From an uncultured Clostridia bacterium (lineage in GTDB: Bacteria; Bacillota; Clostridia; UBA1212; UBA1255): a stretch of 46,306 nucleotides of DNA. Below, piece by piece: positions 8,501 to 16,215 of the stretch (positions within the stretch are counted from its first letter, which is position 1; every line of letters begins with the position of its first letter). The notes beneath the pieces are model-generated. The model did no database searches. It was not told the DNA's origin and worked only from the letters and a program-made list of their open reading frames with translations. The translations under genes and the position numbers were made by a program. The stretch covers positions 1-46,306 of the forward strand of contig CANQOI010000011.1 of the NCBI GenBank assembly GCA_947625435.1. Direction: 5' to 3'.

Positions 8501-11500
8501 ACGCGTTTGGGTGGAGGATACCGGCGACTTTGCCGACACGACCGGCGCCATCACACCCAATCAAGGTTATGACCGTTCGCTTTATCTGAACATACCGGCA
8601 GCAGCGGTTCCCACTCAGCTTGCGACCGTTACACTGGGACAGGAAGGCGTATTGTCATACATAACCAATCTGGCCGGAGATAAGAAATATGAAAGTGCAA
8701 AAGGCTCCGAAAAAATAGACTACGGTTCCCTGTCGGAGGATGACAAAAAGCTCTATGCAGACTATTCGGCTCAGTCCACACCTTTCCGGCTGTTTTACGC
8801 CGTCGGTCTTGAGGACGATCTGATACTTTGGGAAGAGACCAAAGACAGCGACGGTAATACCGTGCGCAAGCAGATCGGCGTGGATTTCACCAAAATTTCA
8901 CCTGAATACATAACAGCGCACACTACCGAAAAAGAGAACTACGTTTGGTTCATATCAAACTACTTTTCAAACACTACATATGACGATTATGTTCAGGATT
9001 CGGCTGGAACGTCCCGCGGCGACCCGACAATAACATTCTCGCCCAACATTAAGAACAGATACTATATCTTCCAGAAACCGTTGCCGCTCTATGCTCACGC
9101 GTATCGAAATACTGACGGTGGTTTGAAGCCGGTGGACAATATCAACGACTTGTGGCGCGAATGGGCAAGCGGCACAGTAGGTAAGGGCGATTGGAATTGG
9201 AAGGAAGCTTACCCTAACGGCGCGGGCAACGGTAAAACGGCGTGGGAAGGCGGCGCGAGAGGAGGCAGCTGGTCCGGCGGCGAATACATCGGAACTTATA
9301 AGGACGGCAGCACTTTTACAAAAGCTAAGGATAATATTAAACTTGAAGCTGACGGTAAACGCTACATCACCGATGACCATGAAAACACCTATCTGTATGT
9401 CGACGACGGTATAATATTCCTTGAGGCAGACGCATTGGATCACGTCACCTCCGAACCGGGTTCGGACAATTATACCTCTGATTCCGTGTCCTTCAACTCC
9501 GAAGACTATTTCTTCATTCTTATTGAGTACTATGTACCGGATCCGGATTCAGAAGTAAAAGACGGCGACGGAAACGTGATATTCGGCGCCCACACCGGGC
9601 GCATGGTTCAGCGGGTAGTTGCCCGCCGAGGCAGTGAGTTCGGCTCGGGCTTTGTATCCGACAAAATATATAACGGCGACATGCTCTGCTGGGTATCCAT
9701 GAATAATGACATCGACGAGCAGTTTGACTATCTCTCTAAAACAGACTCCGGCGACCTCACCCGCGGCGAGCCTACGTGGCAGAAGCTGACGTTTGAGCGC
9801 GCAGCACTGGAAACCTACCTGACAGGCACCTGTAAAATCGGTGCGGATTCAACAATGCCCAATCCGGAATATGACTCGAGTAAGCCGGAAGGTCCGGACA
9901 ATCCGAAGGAAGTAAACGTTCTGCAGCATCAGCTCGAATATTGGACAAAATTGCAGGGGAGTGAGCAGATCAGAGCAGCATTGAGCGCCGCGGACGAGAA
10001 TGAGGACGGCTGCGACGAAGATGAATTCAAAAAAGCGTTTTCTTTCGTTGTGGCAACAAAACCCGGCGGCATACGCTCCGGAAACATGGCTAACAACGTA
10101 CACGCAAAAGACGACAATGTGACCCGCACCGCCCGGAACTACTATGTCCCGGTTGTATCAGCCGCCTCCGGCATCGGCAACCAGGCTATCTTAAATAACT
10201 ACATGGGCAACAACGGCTATCTTGAAATATCAAACGAGATGCTGCATGTGACTAAGATGATCGAAGCTCCCGGCGGATATAAACTGACAAAAGATCAGAA
10301 GAATGAAATATTCAATTATCAGATCTATATTCAGGGTGTTTCAGGCACGCGAAACGCCGTTATGACGCAGTACAACGAGTTTTCAAAGACATGGGACCGC
10401 CAGCTTGCATATATCGACGTTCTGACAGACAACAGTGACCTTGTGCTTGACAACAACAGCAATCGAGCGCTGTTTGTAGAGACTCAGATCGACGGAAGCG
10501 GCGGCACAAAAGTTACGACCGCAAAGCAGGTTATCGCAAACGGTACTGACGATGACGGTGAAACGATGTACTACGAGGCAAACGAGGACGGCACACTGCC
10601 ATTAGGGGATGACGGCAATGTGGATGAAGGTAAGCGTGTAACGATAACGCCTGAAAATCCTCTTTATTACCTCTATCTTCCTTCCAACGGAAACGACGCG
10701 AGCTCGCAGCACACTCGCAGACTGTACCAGAATACTGATTACGACGGTGCGGAAGACGGGTACCCAAAAGGAACGAATTTCGTAAAAAACGGCACAACAA
10801 CATTTTATTCACCCGGGCAAAGACCGGAAGGAGATACCGGCACTGCTCCCGACATGGGTAACAATGACAGCTACCGTGAGTCTACCGATCCCAAACGTCC
10901 CGCCGGCACCATCACCTATTGGGCGCAGGACGCAGAGCTGATTCCGATCACGGAAGTACAGGAAGCGGAAGCGATCGATGAAATAGTCACTGACGGCAGT
11001 GCCGCCTACGAGATTCAGGCGGAAAATTCAACGCCCGGTATGTGGACGCATGAAGTATCGGAGGGCGGTGCCGAGTGTACAAAAGAAGGACATGTTTCAC
11101 TGACATTTTTCACGCTGGTCATAAGGAGACCGTCAGGTGAAACGAGTATGACGGCGTTCGAGTCTCCCTTCAAGACCCGTTCGAAATATATGACGTTGGA
11201 ATTGAAATTCGGCATAGACCAAACCGAGGTTTACGACCGGACCGTTCCGTCTGCCGATGCAGATCCGTCGAATCCGTTTGACGGTATTACGCTTGCAGGT
11301 ATCGCGAAAAACACCGCGGAATTCACACTGACATACGGCGAAGGTCTGCTGCTGTCCGGTCTGGATAACGATATCACATACCGTTTTACGGAGAAGCTGA
11401 CGGACGGGCAATTGGCTAAAGGCTATACGCTCAAGCAGATCGATCACATAGAGGAGGCTGAAACACATAAGACCAAGCAAAAGAACGGTGTCGACAACGG

Positions 11501-12617
11501 CGTATATTCCGTATACGGTAACACAGGCTCGTTTGAGGAACAGATAAATTACATAAATACATGGGATCCGGATGCGCTCGTCGTGTCAAAGTCGCTGGAA
11601 GCCGCCGAAAATACATCCATAAACGACTACGATAAAAATGTCGGATTTAACTATACGGTCACATTCACGCTTCCCGATTGGCTGAAGGGCGAATCTCTTC
11701 CCGCTTCGGGACTCCCCTATTGGAAGGGTAAAACGGCCGATCTCAATAAGGCGGTCTCCGAGGAAAATGTCTTAAAGGGCGGCGCTCCGCGTCCGACCGA
11801 CTACGATGCCATAAACAAGCTTCCGGATAAGCTTACAGCTACGGACGGCAGCTATTCATTTACCCTAAAAGCAGACGAATCCATCGTGATCTACAGCTTG
11901 CCTTTAGGCACGACATACACTGTCACGGAAGCCGAGGATCCCGACTATCCCGTTAAGAGCGGTACAGGTACAGGTTCGGAATTATCCGGAACCATTGCAA
12001 AAAGCAGTCCGGACGCCGAAAATCACGTTGTAAACCTCGCACCGTACACCAATGTCAAATCGGCGCGTTCTCTTACGATCGAGAAAAAGATCATGGGCGA
12101 CAGCCCCGATACGAGCAAGGATTTCACGTTCGAGATAACGCTCGCGCCGCCTGACGGCAAGGAAATAACAAAAGAATCTCTCACCGTGTCGCCGGACGGT
12201 AAAACAGTCGACTGGTCTGCGGACTCTGAAACTAACGCTCTCAAAGCGACATTCACGCTGAAGCACGGCGAGAAGATCACTATAGACGGCATACCGACGG
12301 GCACGAATTACGTTGTAAAGGAGACCGGCAGGAGCGGCTACAACCTCGAGCATGTCACGACCGACCCGTATGATAAGGATGAAAAGCAGATACAGAAGCT
12401 CAATCCGGACGGGAGCATAAGCGGCACAGTAAGCAAAGAAAGCGCACAGGTATACTGGCTCTTCGTAAACGCCAAAGCGCCGACGCTTCCTTTCACGGGC
12501 AATGCAAACAAAGACACGGGTATGTGGATTATCATGGGAGCGGGCATACTGCTCATGATCGCGTCATCCGCGGTGGTATTCGCTCTCAAGAAAAGACGCG
12601 GAGCGCACGTAAAATAA
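5535..12617 (+). CDS. Giant secreted VWA-domain LPXTG surface protein (adhesin/pilus-tip-like)
   Basis: The 2360-residue protein begins with a basic stretch and a hydrophobic segment (~28-50), fitting a long signal peptide. A von Willebrand A domain follows: VIVFDNSAS supplies the MIDAS motif DxSxS (D157, S159, S161), and LVMLTDGAATD (D374) supplies the later metal-binding Asp. About 150 residues of insertion lie between them. The middle (~600-1950) is not recognised. Two FctA/Spy0128-like pilin domains, of the kind that form Lys-Asn isopeptide bonds, start near 2012 (VVSKSLEA) and 2173 (LTIEKKIMG). The end has LPFTG (2318-2322), a hydrophobic helix and a KKRRG tail, so sortase attachment to peptidoglycan is expected. 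No sortase or pilin partner is in the window. AAGGAGG precedes the ATG. Adhesion to host or matrix is inferred from family knowledge. Confidence 0.85.
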   Translation: MKALHGAEKERIARHRHKASGRLGRRSLSMMLCMCMIVSMMWNFGGTVLSSVAQPTDSEYITDRISDPNTMDDYLMQLLSMEWGSRYAGRIWTDKSVFAYGQSGVNWDGKQLLLDMATDGYDGNVSSSADFLHVFSTLGSSQELAGVPPVRTVIVFDNSASMYNSSNVAASSGEKLWQQQRIAITIEAINRAIDILMEASVYNEVAVVLFGDGPNNGVNAANSTYPYIGNNTAVTILPMKHYTPSKTAGTGEDMYTPYLTGGWDSGDRTIYFNGSKPRHEGTGTDGKSGSIGGGWVFVNNDLCGLNKGDGDGEDWNDTGFNDCNDYAYTGYKNGTTNIQAGYYVGMQELLNADKTVRVGSETYQCVPSLVMLTDGAATDKLSGDFITPDINEKNGYPTNMDFVNDTTNKLRSFVGYDCVGKDNGKDYKPKDMPNFWDMFVEMIEEGTDKGKYKSVVGSDQYTPITDDATAKPTGAGLDAMKEVADTYSDSVASMLLGTLMTNAYYKAAVRRAYGIADDESWDIFSLSVDMVDMGEVPHDAAIDAMEPADEAKKLKSELPSKWEYNITSNAPTMNPSEFFYKDGKVDLEWLKDRGYVDKNVDMAEAIKDPSLILENTAYPDYSVGEMVIQGIVKAGHYLNMWADKNKTDSFTTKYQGWQENTGIFGKSNWASAATNPYSHSNGYLLEEKKSVLWPQIDPDNAENVTKQDVLDNIGYNSYSYYASTSGGAADELAGKFQLIIDAITEPLFIPISGENAAGVGDSITYQDPLGEYMEIKNQAIETMTHKDEDEGSEKPGTYDMSLLVFGKMHGLVRAGVYDWQWNDKYMQKHGLNVGTAAFPMGWYYGDDPETAVGASDKDGVGVKSDDSGSYPAHSLDGKTEYSNAEDAWADGWVYRFNFSTVLQFVPITGVNASEVHPSDLPDQVKNTVYTCYRFAGSQKERNALHRNPAFGDVPDQLKNTWKTYEDKGSYPADDSVYASTPGVYRLSDIRVWVEDTGDFADTTGAITPNQGYDRSLYLNIPAAAVPTQLATVTLGQEGVLSYITNLAGDKKYESAKGSEKIDYGSLSEDDKKLYADYSAQSTPFRLFYAVGLEDDLILWEETKDSDGNTVRKQIGVDFTKISPEYITAHTTEKENYVWFISNYFSNTTYDDYVQDSAGTSRGDPTITFSPNIKNRYYIFQKPLPLYAHAYRNTDGGLKPVDNINDLWREWASGTVGKGDWNWKEAYPNGAGNGKTAWEGGARGGSWSGGEYIGTYKDGSTFTKAKDNIKLEADGKRYITDDHENTYLYVDDGIIFLEADALDHVTSEPGSDNYTSDSVSFNSEDYFFILIEYYVPDPDSEVKDGDGNVIFGAHTGRMVQRVVARRGSEFGSGFVSDKIYNGDMLCWVSMNNDIDEQFDYLSKTDSGDLTRGEPTWQKLTFERAALETYLTGTCKIGADSTMPNPEYDSSKPEGPDNPKEVNVLQHQLEYWTKLQGSEQIRAALSAADENEDGCDEDEFKKAFSFVVATKPGGIRSGNMANNVHAKDDNVTRTARNYYVPVVSAASGIGNQAILNNYMGNNGYLEISNEMLHVTKMIEAPGGYKLTKDQKNEIFNYQIYIQGVSGTRNAVMTQYNEFSKTWDRQLAYIDVLTDNSDLVLDNNSNRALFVETQIDGSGGTKVTTAKQVIANGTDDDGETMYYEANEDGTLPLGDDGNVDEGKRVTITPENPLYYLYLPSNGNDASSQHTRRLYQNTDYDGAEDGYPKGTNFVKNGTTTFYSPGQRPEGDTGTAPDMGNNDSYRESTDPKRPAGTITYWAQDAELIPITEVQEAEAIDEIVTDGSAAYEIQAENSTPGMWTHEVSEGGAECTKEGHVSLTFFTLVIRRPSGETSMTAFESPFKTRSKYMTLELKFGIDQTEVYDRTVPSADADPSNPFDGITLAGIAKNTAEFTLTYGEGLLLSGLDNDITYRFTEKLTDGQLAKGYTLKQIDHIEEAETHKTKQKNGVDNGVYSVYGNTGSFEEQINYINTWDPDALVVSKSLEAAENTSINDYDKNVGFNYTVTFTLPDWLKGESLPASGLPYWKGKTADLNKAVSEENVLKGGAPRPTDYDAINKLPDKLTATDGSYSFTLKADESIVIYSLPLGTTYTVTEAEDPDYPVKSGTGTGSELSGTIAKSSPDAENHVVNLAPYTNVKSARSLTIEKKIMGDSPDTSKDFTFEITLAPPDGKEITKESLTVSPDGKTVDWSADSETNALKATFTLKHGEKITIDGIPTGTNYVVKETGRSGYNLEHVTTDPYDKDEKQIQKLNPDGSISGTVSKESAQVYWLFVNAKAPTLPFTGNANKDTGMWIIMGAGILLMIASSAVVFALKKRRGAHVK

Positions 12618-12645
12618 AAAAACAATAATACGACATTTTCAGATG

Positions 12646-12670
12646 CCGGGCAGCCCATAAAGCTGCCCGG
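12646..12670. terminator. Hairpin after the surface-protein gene
   Basis: CCGGGCAGC (12646-12654) pairs perfectly with GCTGCCCGG (12662-12670) around a 7-nt loop. The T run on the plus strand is short (ACATTTTAC), so termination may be only partly intrinsic. It touches the left 38-bp repeat. Before the RloAB insertion it would also have lain directly behind the minus-strand DUF4143 gene, so it may have served both convergent genes. Confidence 0.65.
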
Positions 12671-12707
12671 TCTGACATTTTACAGAAGATCTTTGAGCTT
12701 ACATGCA
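12670..12707. repeat. 38-bp direct repeat, left copy (att-like boundary of RloAB cassette)
   Basis: This stretch, beginning GTCTGACATTTTACAGAAG, is identical over 38 bp to 14754-14791. The right copy is the 3' end and stop codon of the DUF4143 ATPase gene. The left copy is a gene-end fragment with no gene attached. Confidence 0.9.
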
Positions 12708-12738
12708 CAGTTAAGAATACCACACCGACAACCCATGC

Positions 12739-13413
12739 TCATAAAGAGTCAGTATTTGGCAAAACAGTGCTGTTTTCAACTTTTTCTTTAACCTCTTTAA
12801 TCAGTTCATACAGGGTGCTGCATGGACACATTTCTGACGGCCTTTTTTCGTTGCCTTGTGAGTACCATTGAAATCTTTTCTCTGCAATTTGGATTGCTTG
12901 TCTTTCGTTTCCAAAACGATTAAGCATAGTATAAATCTGCGGATTATCTTTATGGTACTCCTGACCGGTTCGCTGCTCATAAGTTTCCGCAAATTTTCTG
13001 CAACATACCACAGAGTCAATATAAGAATGCATCTTGCCAAAATACGCATCAAACCATATTTCGATGCAAGGGTTAGACCAACCGACACTGACGCCCTCTC
13101 TCTTTGCCCTTGAAATGATTTCATCGAAGTTCATAACTCTATCCCTATCAAATACGATCCAAGGCTGTCCATATTGCGGTTCGAGAGCGGCCTGCTCCTT
13201 ACAGGTTTCAACCAGTTTCTGCGTTCTTGCCCTGGAAACTTTGATGATAATGCGTCCTCGCAACTCTTTAGGCAGGGAATCACGAAGGCCATATAGATAA
13301 TTTTCTTCAGTTTCTTTGGCATCGGTTACGATAAAGTAGTAACCGAGATCCGGGACTCTCGTTCTAAAGTCTTCTCTGGATTTCCTTCTCCCGGTTCTGT
13401 CTGATCTTGCCAT
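12739..13413 (-). CDS. RloB-family protein (TOPRIM-like partner of RloA)
   Basis: The 224-residue protein begins with a basic RloB-type tail (RTGRRKSREDF). It then has YYFIVTDAKETEENYLYGL (residues 25-43) and WIVFDRDR (85-92). These correspond to the two acidic motifs of RloB/TOPRIM-like folds, usually written EGxxTE and DxD. Here the first motif reads D31-A-K-E-T-E36 instead of E-G-x-x-T-E, while D89 and D91 are kept. RloB genes were named as R-linked ORFs in Campylobacter restriction loci and pair with an AAA ATPase. The ATG is 2 bp beyond the stop of the upstream ATPase gene, with GGGGGAG just before it, so the two are co-translated. A nuclease effector triggered by the ATPase is inferred. 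Confidence 0.8.
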   Translation of the reverse strand: MARSDRTGRRKSREDFRTRVPDLGYYFIVTDAKETEENYLYGLRDSLPKELRGRIIIKVSRARTQKLVETCKEQAALEPQYGQPWIVFDRDRVMNFDEIISRAKREGVSVGWSNPCIEIWFDAYFGKMHSYIDSVVCCRKFAETYEQRTGQEYHKDNPQIYTMLNRFGNERQAIQIAEKRFQWYSQGNEKRPSEMCPCSTLYELIKEVKEKVENSTVLPNTDSL

Positions 13414-13415
13414 AT

Positions 13416-14678
13416 TTACTCCCCCTTAAACATATCGAAATATTTAAGGGTAGGAATCGCCCCGTATTTTCCCAGAAGATAGTTTTTTTCGTAGCTTTCG
13501 TCTTTTCGTATCTTAGTACCGTCATTGTCGATAAAATCTGCAAGAGAGTAAAGCGATGATACTCCGGATGAATCCTTCTCTGTGAACCATATCTCGTCTC
13601 TGCGCAGCAGATTATTGGATAGCTGCCAAGAATCGTGCGTTGTAAAGACTAACTGCGCATGATTGGGATTGGTCTTCGGATTCAGAAACATGATCAAAAA
13701 GCTGCGAACAAGCAAAGGATGCAGCCGTGCATTTAATTCATCAACAAAGAGGATACTTCCTGTATTTAAAGTATCCTGTAAAGCCGGATAAAGAGCAAAC
13801 ATTTTCAATGTGCCGTCTGACTCATCCTGTAAAGGAATTGATGCCGTATCATCAGAGCCTGTTACGTGATGGAGTGCATCTATTTTTACATGTTCAACAT
13901 CATCGTCACTTTTAATCACTTCAACATTAAATCCGATAATAGACGGATCGAAGGCCGTGAAATATTCTATTACTTTCTCTTGGATATTCTTGTCATATGC
14001 AAATCCCTTCGGAATCAATGATGAAAGGAACGCATTCTCGACCGGATTACCGAAATTAGCAAAATTAACATTATAAAACCAATCTCTGATCATTTTGAGT
14101 TTGGAGATACGCTGCTTTGCACCGAGTGAAACAATGAGTGCTTCATCGTAAAGAGATACTTTTATAATGTTCTGCATTTTTTCCGGCAAGCCGGATAAGT
14201 CAAGTTCATTCCCGTTTCGGTAAAATATAGATTTGTATTCTCTTGCTGTCTTTGCTTTATAATTAAGCCATTCTTCTACGACTCCGTTTTTATTCAGCGC
14301 AAAACCGTAATTGTATGACTTGCAGCTGTTGTCCTCAGAAGTTATAAAATAGACTTCAAAAGAAGACTCTGCATCTTTGCTTGCAGCATCAAATAAAAAC
14401 GGAGTAAGTTTGGGCTTTCTTGTTTTTGATTTTTTATCGTCGATTTCTCCGCCGTATGCAAACGACTCCATTACATAAGTGGTCATATAGCGAAATGCTT
14501 CAATCACATTGGACTTCCCGCTTGCATTTGCGCCGTATATAGCCGCCGTCGGTAAAATCTTTTCAGCGCCTACTTGAATTATTCTGTCAGAATATTCCGT
14601 AATTTTGGTAGCAGATAGATCGAGAATTGTATCATCCTTGAAAGATTTGAAATTTTTAAATCTGAATTGAATGAGCAT
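13416..14678 (-). CDS. RloA-like AAA/ABC-type ATPase of defence cassette
   Basis: The 420-residue protein opens with the FKNFKSFKD motif of OLD/RecF-like ATPases, followed by Walker A GANASGKS (49-56). Late in the protein are a Walker B ILFVDELNARLHP (around residue 310) and an H-loop TTHDSWQL, so the ABC-type ATPase head is complete with an insertion of ~200 residues in between. This is the AAA_15/AbiEii-like group found in many abortive-infection systems. AGGAGG lies 8 nt before the ATG. A good minus-strand promoter lies 15-50 bp upstream, inside the cassette. The gene ends 2 bp before the RloB-like gene. A phage-sensing ATPase with RloB as effector is inferred from the family. Confidence 0.85.
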   Translation of the reverse strand: MLIQFRFKNFKSFKDDTILDLSATKITEYSDRIIQVGAEKILPTAAIYGANASGKSNVIEAFRYMTTYVMESFAYGGEIDDKKSKTRKPKLTPFLFDAASKDAESSFEVYFITSEDNSCKSYNYGFALNKNGVVEEWLNYKAKTAREYKSIFYRNGNELDLSGLPEKMQNIIKVSLYDEALIVSLGAKQRISKLKMIRDWFYNVNFANFGNPVENAFLSSLIPKGFAYDKNIQEKVIEYFTAFDPSIIGFNVEVIKSDDDVEHVKIDALHHVTGSDDTASIPLQDESDGTLKMFALYPALQDTLNTGSILFVDELNARLHPLLVRSFLIMFLNPKTNPNHAQLVFTTHDSWQLSNNLLRRDEIWFTEKDSSGVSSLYSLADFIDNDGTKIRKDESYEKNYLLGKYGAIPTLKYFDMFKGE

Positions 14679-14698
14679 AATCTTTACCTCCTGCTTTT

Positions 14699-14726
14699 AT
14701 TATACCCTTCTACAATAAAAAATCAA
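14699..14726 (-). promoter_or_regulatory. Promoter of the RloAB cassette
   Basis: On the minus strand TTGATT (14726-14721) and TATAAT (14704-14699) are 16 bp apart. It lies inside the repeat-bounded block, so the cassette carries its own promoter. Confidence 0.75.
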
Positions 14727-14753
14727 CACATAATTGAGAAAAAATCTCATACA

Positions 14754-14791
14754 GTCTGACATTTTACAGAAGATCTTTGAGCTTACATGCA
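14754..14791. repeat. 38-bp direct repeat, right copy (3' end of DUF4143 ATPase gene)
   Basis: Perfect match to 12670-12707. On the minus strand it encodes the last residues ACKLKDLL, the TAA stop and a few bases beyond. The bases on either side differ between copies (G versus A before, C versus A after). Confidence 0.9.
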
Positions 14792-16056
14792 AGGTACAGC
14801 GGGATATTCGTGATGAGGCCGTCCCTGCGGTAGCCGCGTTTCGAAAAGCGTATCGCATGCTGCGGCTTATTGTCGGATACGTATCCCTTGAAGGAGGGCG
14901 CAGACTTATTTTCACCGCTCTTTACCTCTATCGGGATTATCTCGGTACCGTACTGTAAAACAAAGTCCAGCTCGCAGTTTTTGTCTGCGTAATAGCGCGG
15001 CTCGACGTCAAACCGGCCGCGAAGCTGCTGCAGTACATAGTTTTCCGTGAGCTGTCCCTTGAACTGATAATCGCTTTTCAAAAGGATAGCGCCGTTGTCT
15101 ATTCCCGCCATGTGCTTGAGAAGACCCGTATCAAATACAAAGAGTTTAAAAGCGTCGAGCTTATCGAAAGCGGACAGAGGATGCTCTGTCTTTGAGACAT
15201 TGTAGACGCGGTTCAGCATTCCGGCGGACACGAGCCATTCTATCGCTTCTTCAAAGTCGCGCGCTCTGCCGCCTTCTCTGACTGCGCCGTACATAAATTT
15301 TTCGTTCGGCTTGGCAAGCTGTGAGACGATACTGCGGAAGACCATTAAGATACGTCCGCTGTTTACGCTTCCGTTGTGCTTTGAAAAGTCGTTTTCATAG
15401 ACCTCGATAAGCTCGCGTTGTATCTGTGAAATTCTTGAAGGATCGCGGTGCTCGGCCCAGGAGGCGACACATTCCGGCATACCGCCGATCACGAGATAGC
15501 TGTTGTAGGCTTCAAGCAGTCTGCTGTGAAATACCTCTTCTATCGTCTGTTCCTTTACTATGTTCCCGTAATAGGTGTACAAGGCCGGGTCGACTGCTTC
15601 GAGAAATTCGTCGAATGTCAGAGGATAGAGATCGAGCAGATTCACCATTCCCACCGGATAGGATTTCGGCTTTGCCAAAAGAGTCCCGAGAAGTCTTCCT
15701 GCGGCGATGACGTGATACTCGTTTGCCTTTTCCTTAAAGTATTTCAGAGAGTTCAGAGCCTCGGGGCACTCCTGTATCTCGTCAAATATAATGAGCGTTT
15801 CACCCGGCAGTATCTTCTTTCCTGCGATCATGGACAGAAGCTCTATGATGCGCTGCGGATTCTTGTTCGTCTCAAAGATGGACTTGAGTCCGTCTTCCTC
15901 GTCGAAGTTGAAGTATGCAAAGCTTTCATAACAGGTTCGCCCGAATTCCTTCATGAGCCATGTCTTTCCGACCTGACGCGCTCCGCGTATGACAAGCGGC
16001 TTTCGCTCTTTGTCGGTTTTCCATTTTATCAGGTTTGCGACGGCGCTCCGTTTCAC
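14764..16056 (-). CDS. AAA_14/DUF4143-family ATPase
   Basis: The 430-residue protein has the N-terminal AAA_14 ATPase of this common family: Walker A GARQVGKT (25-32) and Walker B LIIFDEIQ. The C-terminal half (~200-400) is the DUF4143 region, ending with the PD-(D/E)XK-like ELDFVLQYGTEIIPIEVKSG segment. The usual AAGSLLG motif after Walker B reads AAGRLLG here. GTG at 16056 is the better start: AAGGAG lies 8 nt upstream of it, whereas the earlier GTG at 16065 overlaps that site. The cellular role of the family is unknown, with toxin-antitoxin-like or transfer functions suggested. Its 3' end was the target of the RloAB insertion and stays intact. Confidence 0.8.
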   Translation of the reverse strand: MKRSAVANLIKWKTDKERKPLVIRGARQVGKTWLMKEFGRTCYESFAYFNFDEEDGLKSIFETNKNPQRIIELLSMIAGKKILPGETLIIFDEIQECPEALNSLKYFKEKANEYHVIAAGRLLGTLLAKPKSYPVGMVNLLDLYPLTFDEFLEAVDPALYTYYGNIVKEQTIEEVFHSRLLEAYNSYLVIGGMPECVASWAEHRDPSRISQIQRELIEVYENDFSKHNGSVNSGRILMVFRSIVSQLAKPNEKFMYGAVREGGRARDFEEAIEWLVSAGMLNRVYNVSKTEHPLSAFDKLDAFKLFVFDTGLLKHMAGIDNGAILLKSDYQFKGQLTENYVLQQLRGRFDVEPRYYADKNCELDFVLQYGTEIIPIEVKSGENKSAPSFKGYVSDNKPQHAIRFSKRGYRRDGLITNIPLYLACKLKDLL

Positions 16057-16095
16057 CGGATTCACTCCTTCCGATCAGGCTGCATATATGAATAT

Positions 16096-16124
16096 AATTT
16101 AACACATTTTTCTTCGCTTTACAA
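16096..16124 (-). promoter_or_regulatory. Promoter of the DUF4143 ATPase gene
   Basis: On the minus strand TTGTAA (16124-16119) and TAAATT (16101-16096) are 17 bp apart, upstream of the GTG start. It is divergent from the promoter at 16157-16185. Confidence 0.5.
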
Positions 16125-16156
16125 ACGGCATTTCACACATTTTTCTGAAACCGAGG

Positions 16157-16185
16157 TTGCAAAAAAACGTTTTGTTATGTAAACT
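16157..16185 (+). promoter_or_regulatory. Promoter of the Gfo/Idh/MocA gene
   Basis: TTGCAA (16157-16162) and TAAACT (16180-16185) are 17 bp apart, about 30 bp before the ATG. Confidence 0.5.
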
Positions 16186-16215
16186 ATTGCCATATTTATT
16201 TCAGAGGTGATATAT

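Larger units (their letters stand above)
12708..14753 (-). mobile_element. RloAB defence cassette bounded by 38-bp direct repeats
   Basis: The block between the two 38-bp copies holds exactly two minus-strand genes (ATPase RloA-like and RloB-like) plus their own promoter, and no recombinase. Removing the block with one repeat would restore a simple convergent arrangement of the surface-protein gene and the DUF4143 gene around the hairpin at 12646-12670. This is the footprint of an insertion at the 3' end of a gene that keeps the gene intact, as genomic islands do at tRNA or other gene ends. The mechanism is not visible. Confidence 0.7.

Noticed and set aside
12618-12738. Inverted-repeat ends or short target duplication of an insertion sequence around RloAB
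   Set aside because: The flanks are direct, 38 bp long and derived from a gene end. There are no terminal inverted repeats or transposase, so a standard IS or composite transposon does not fit.
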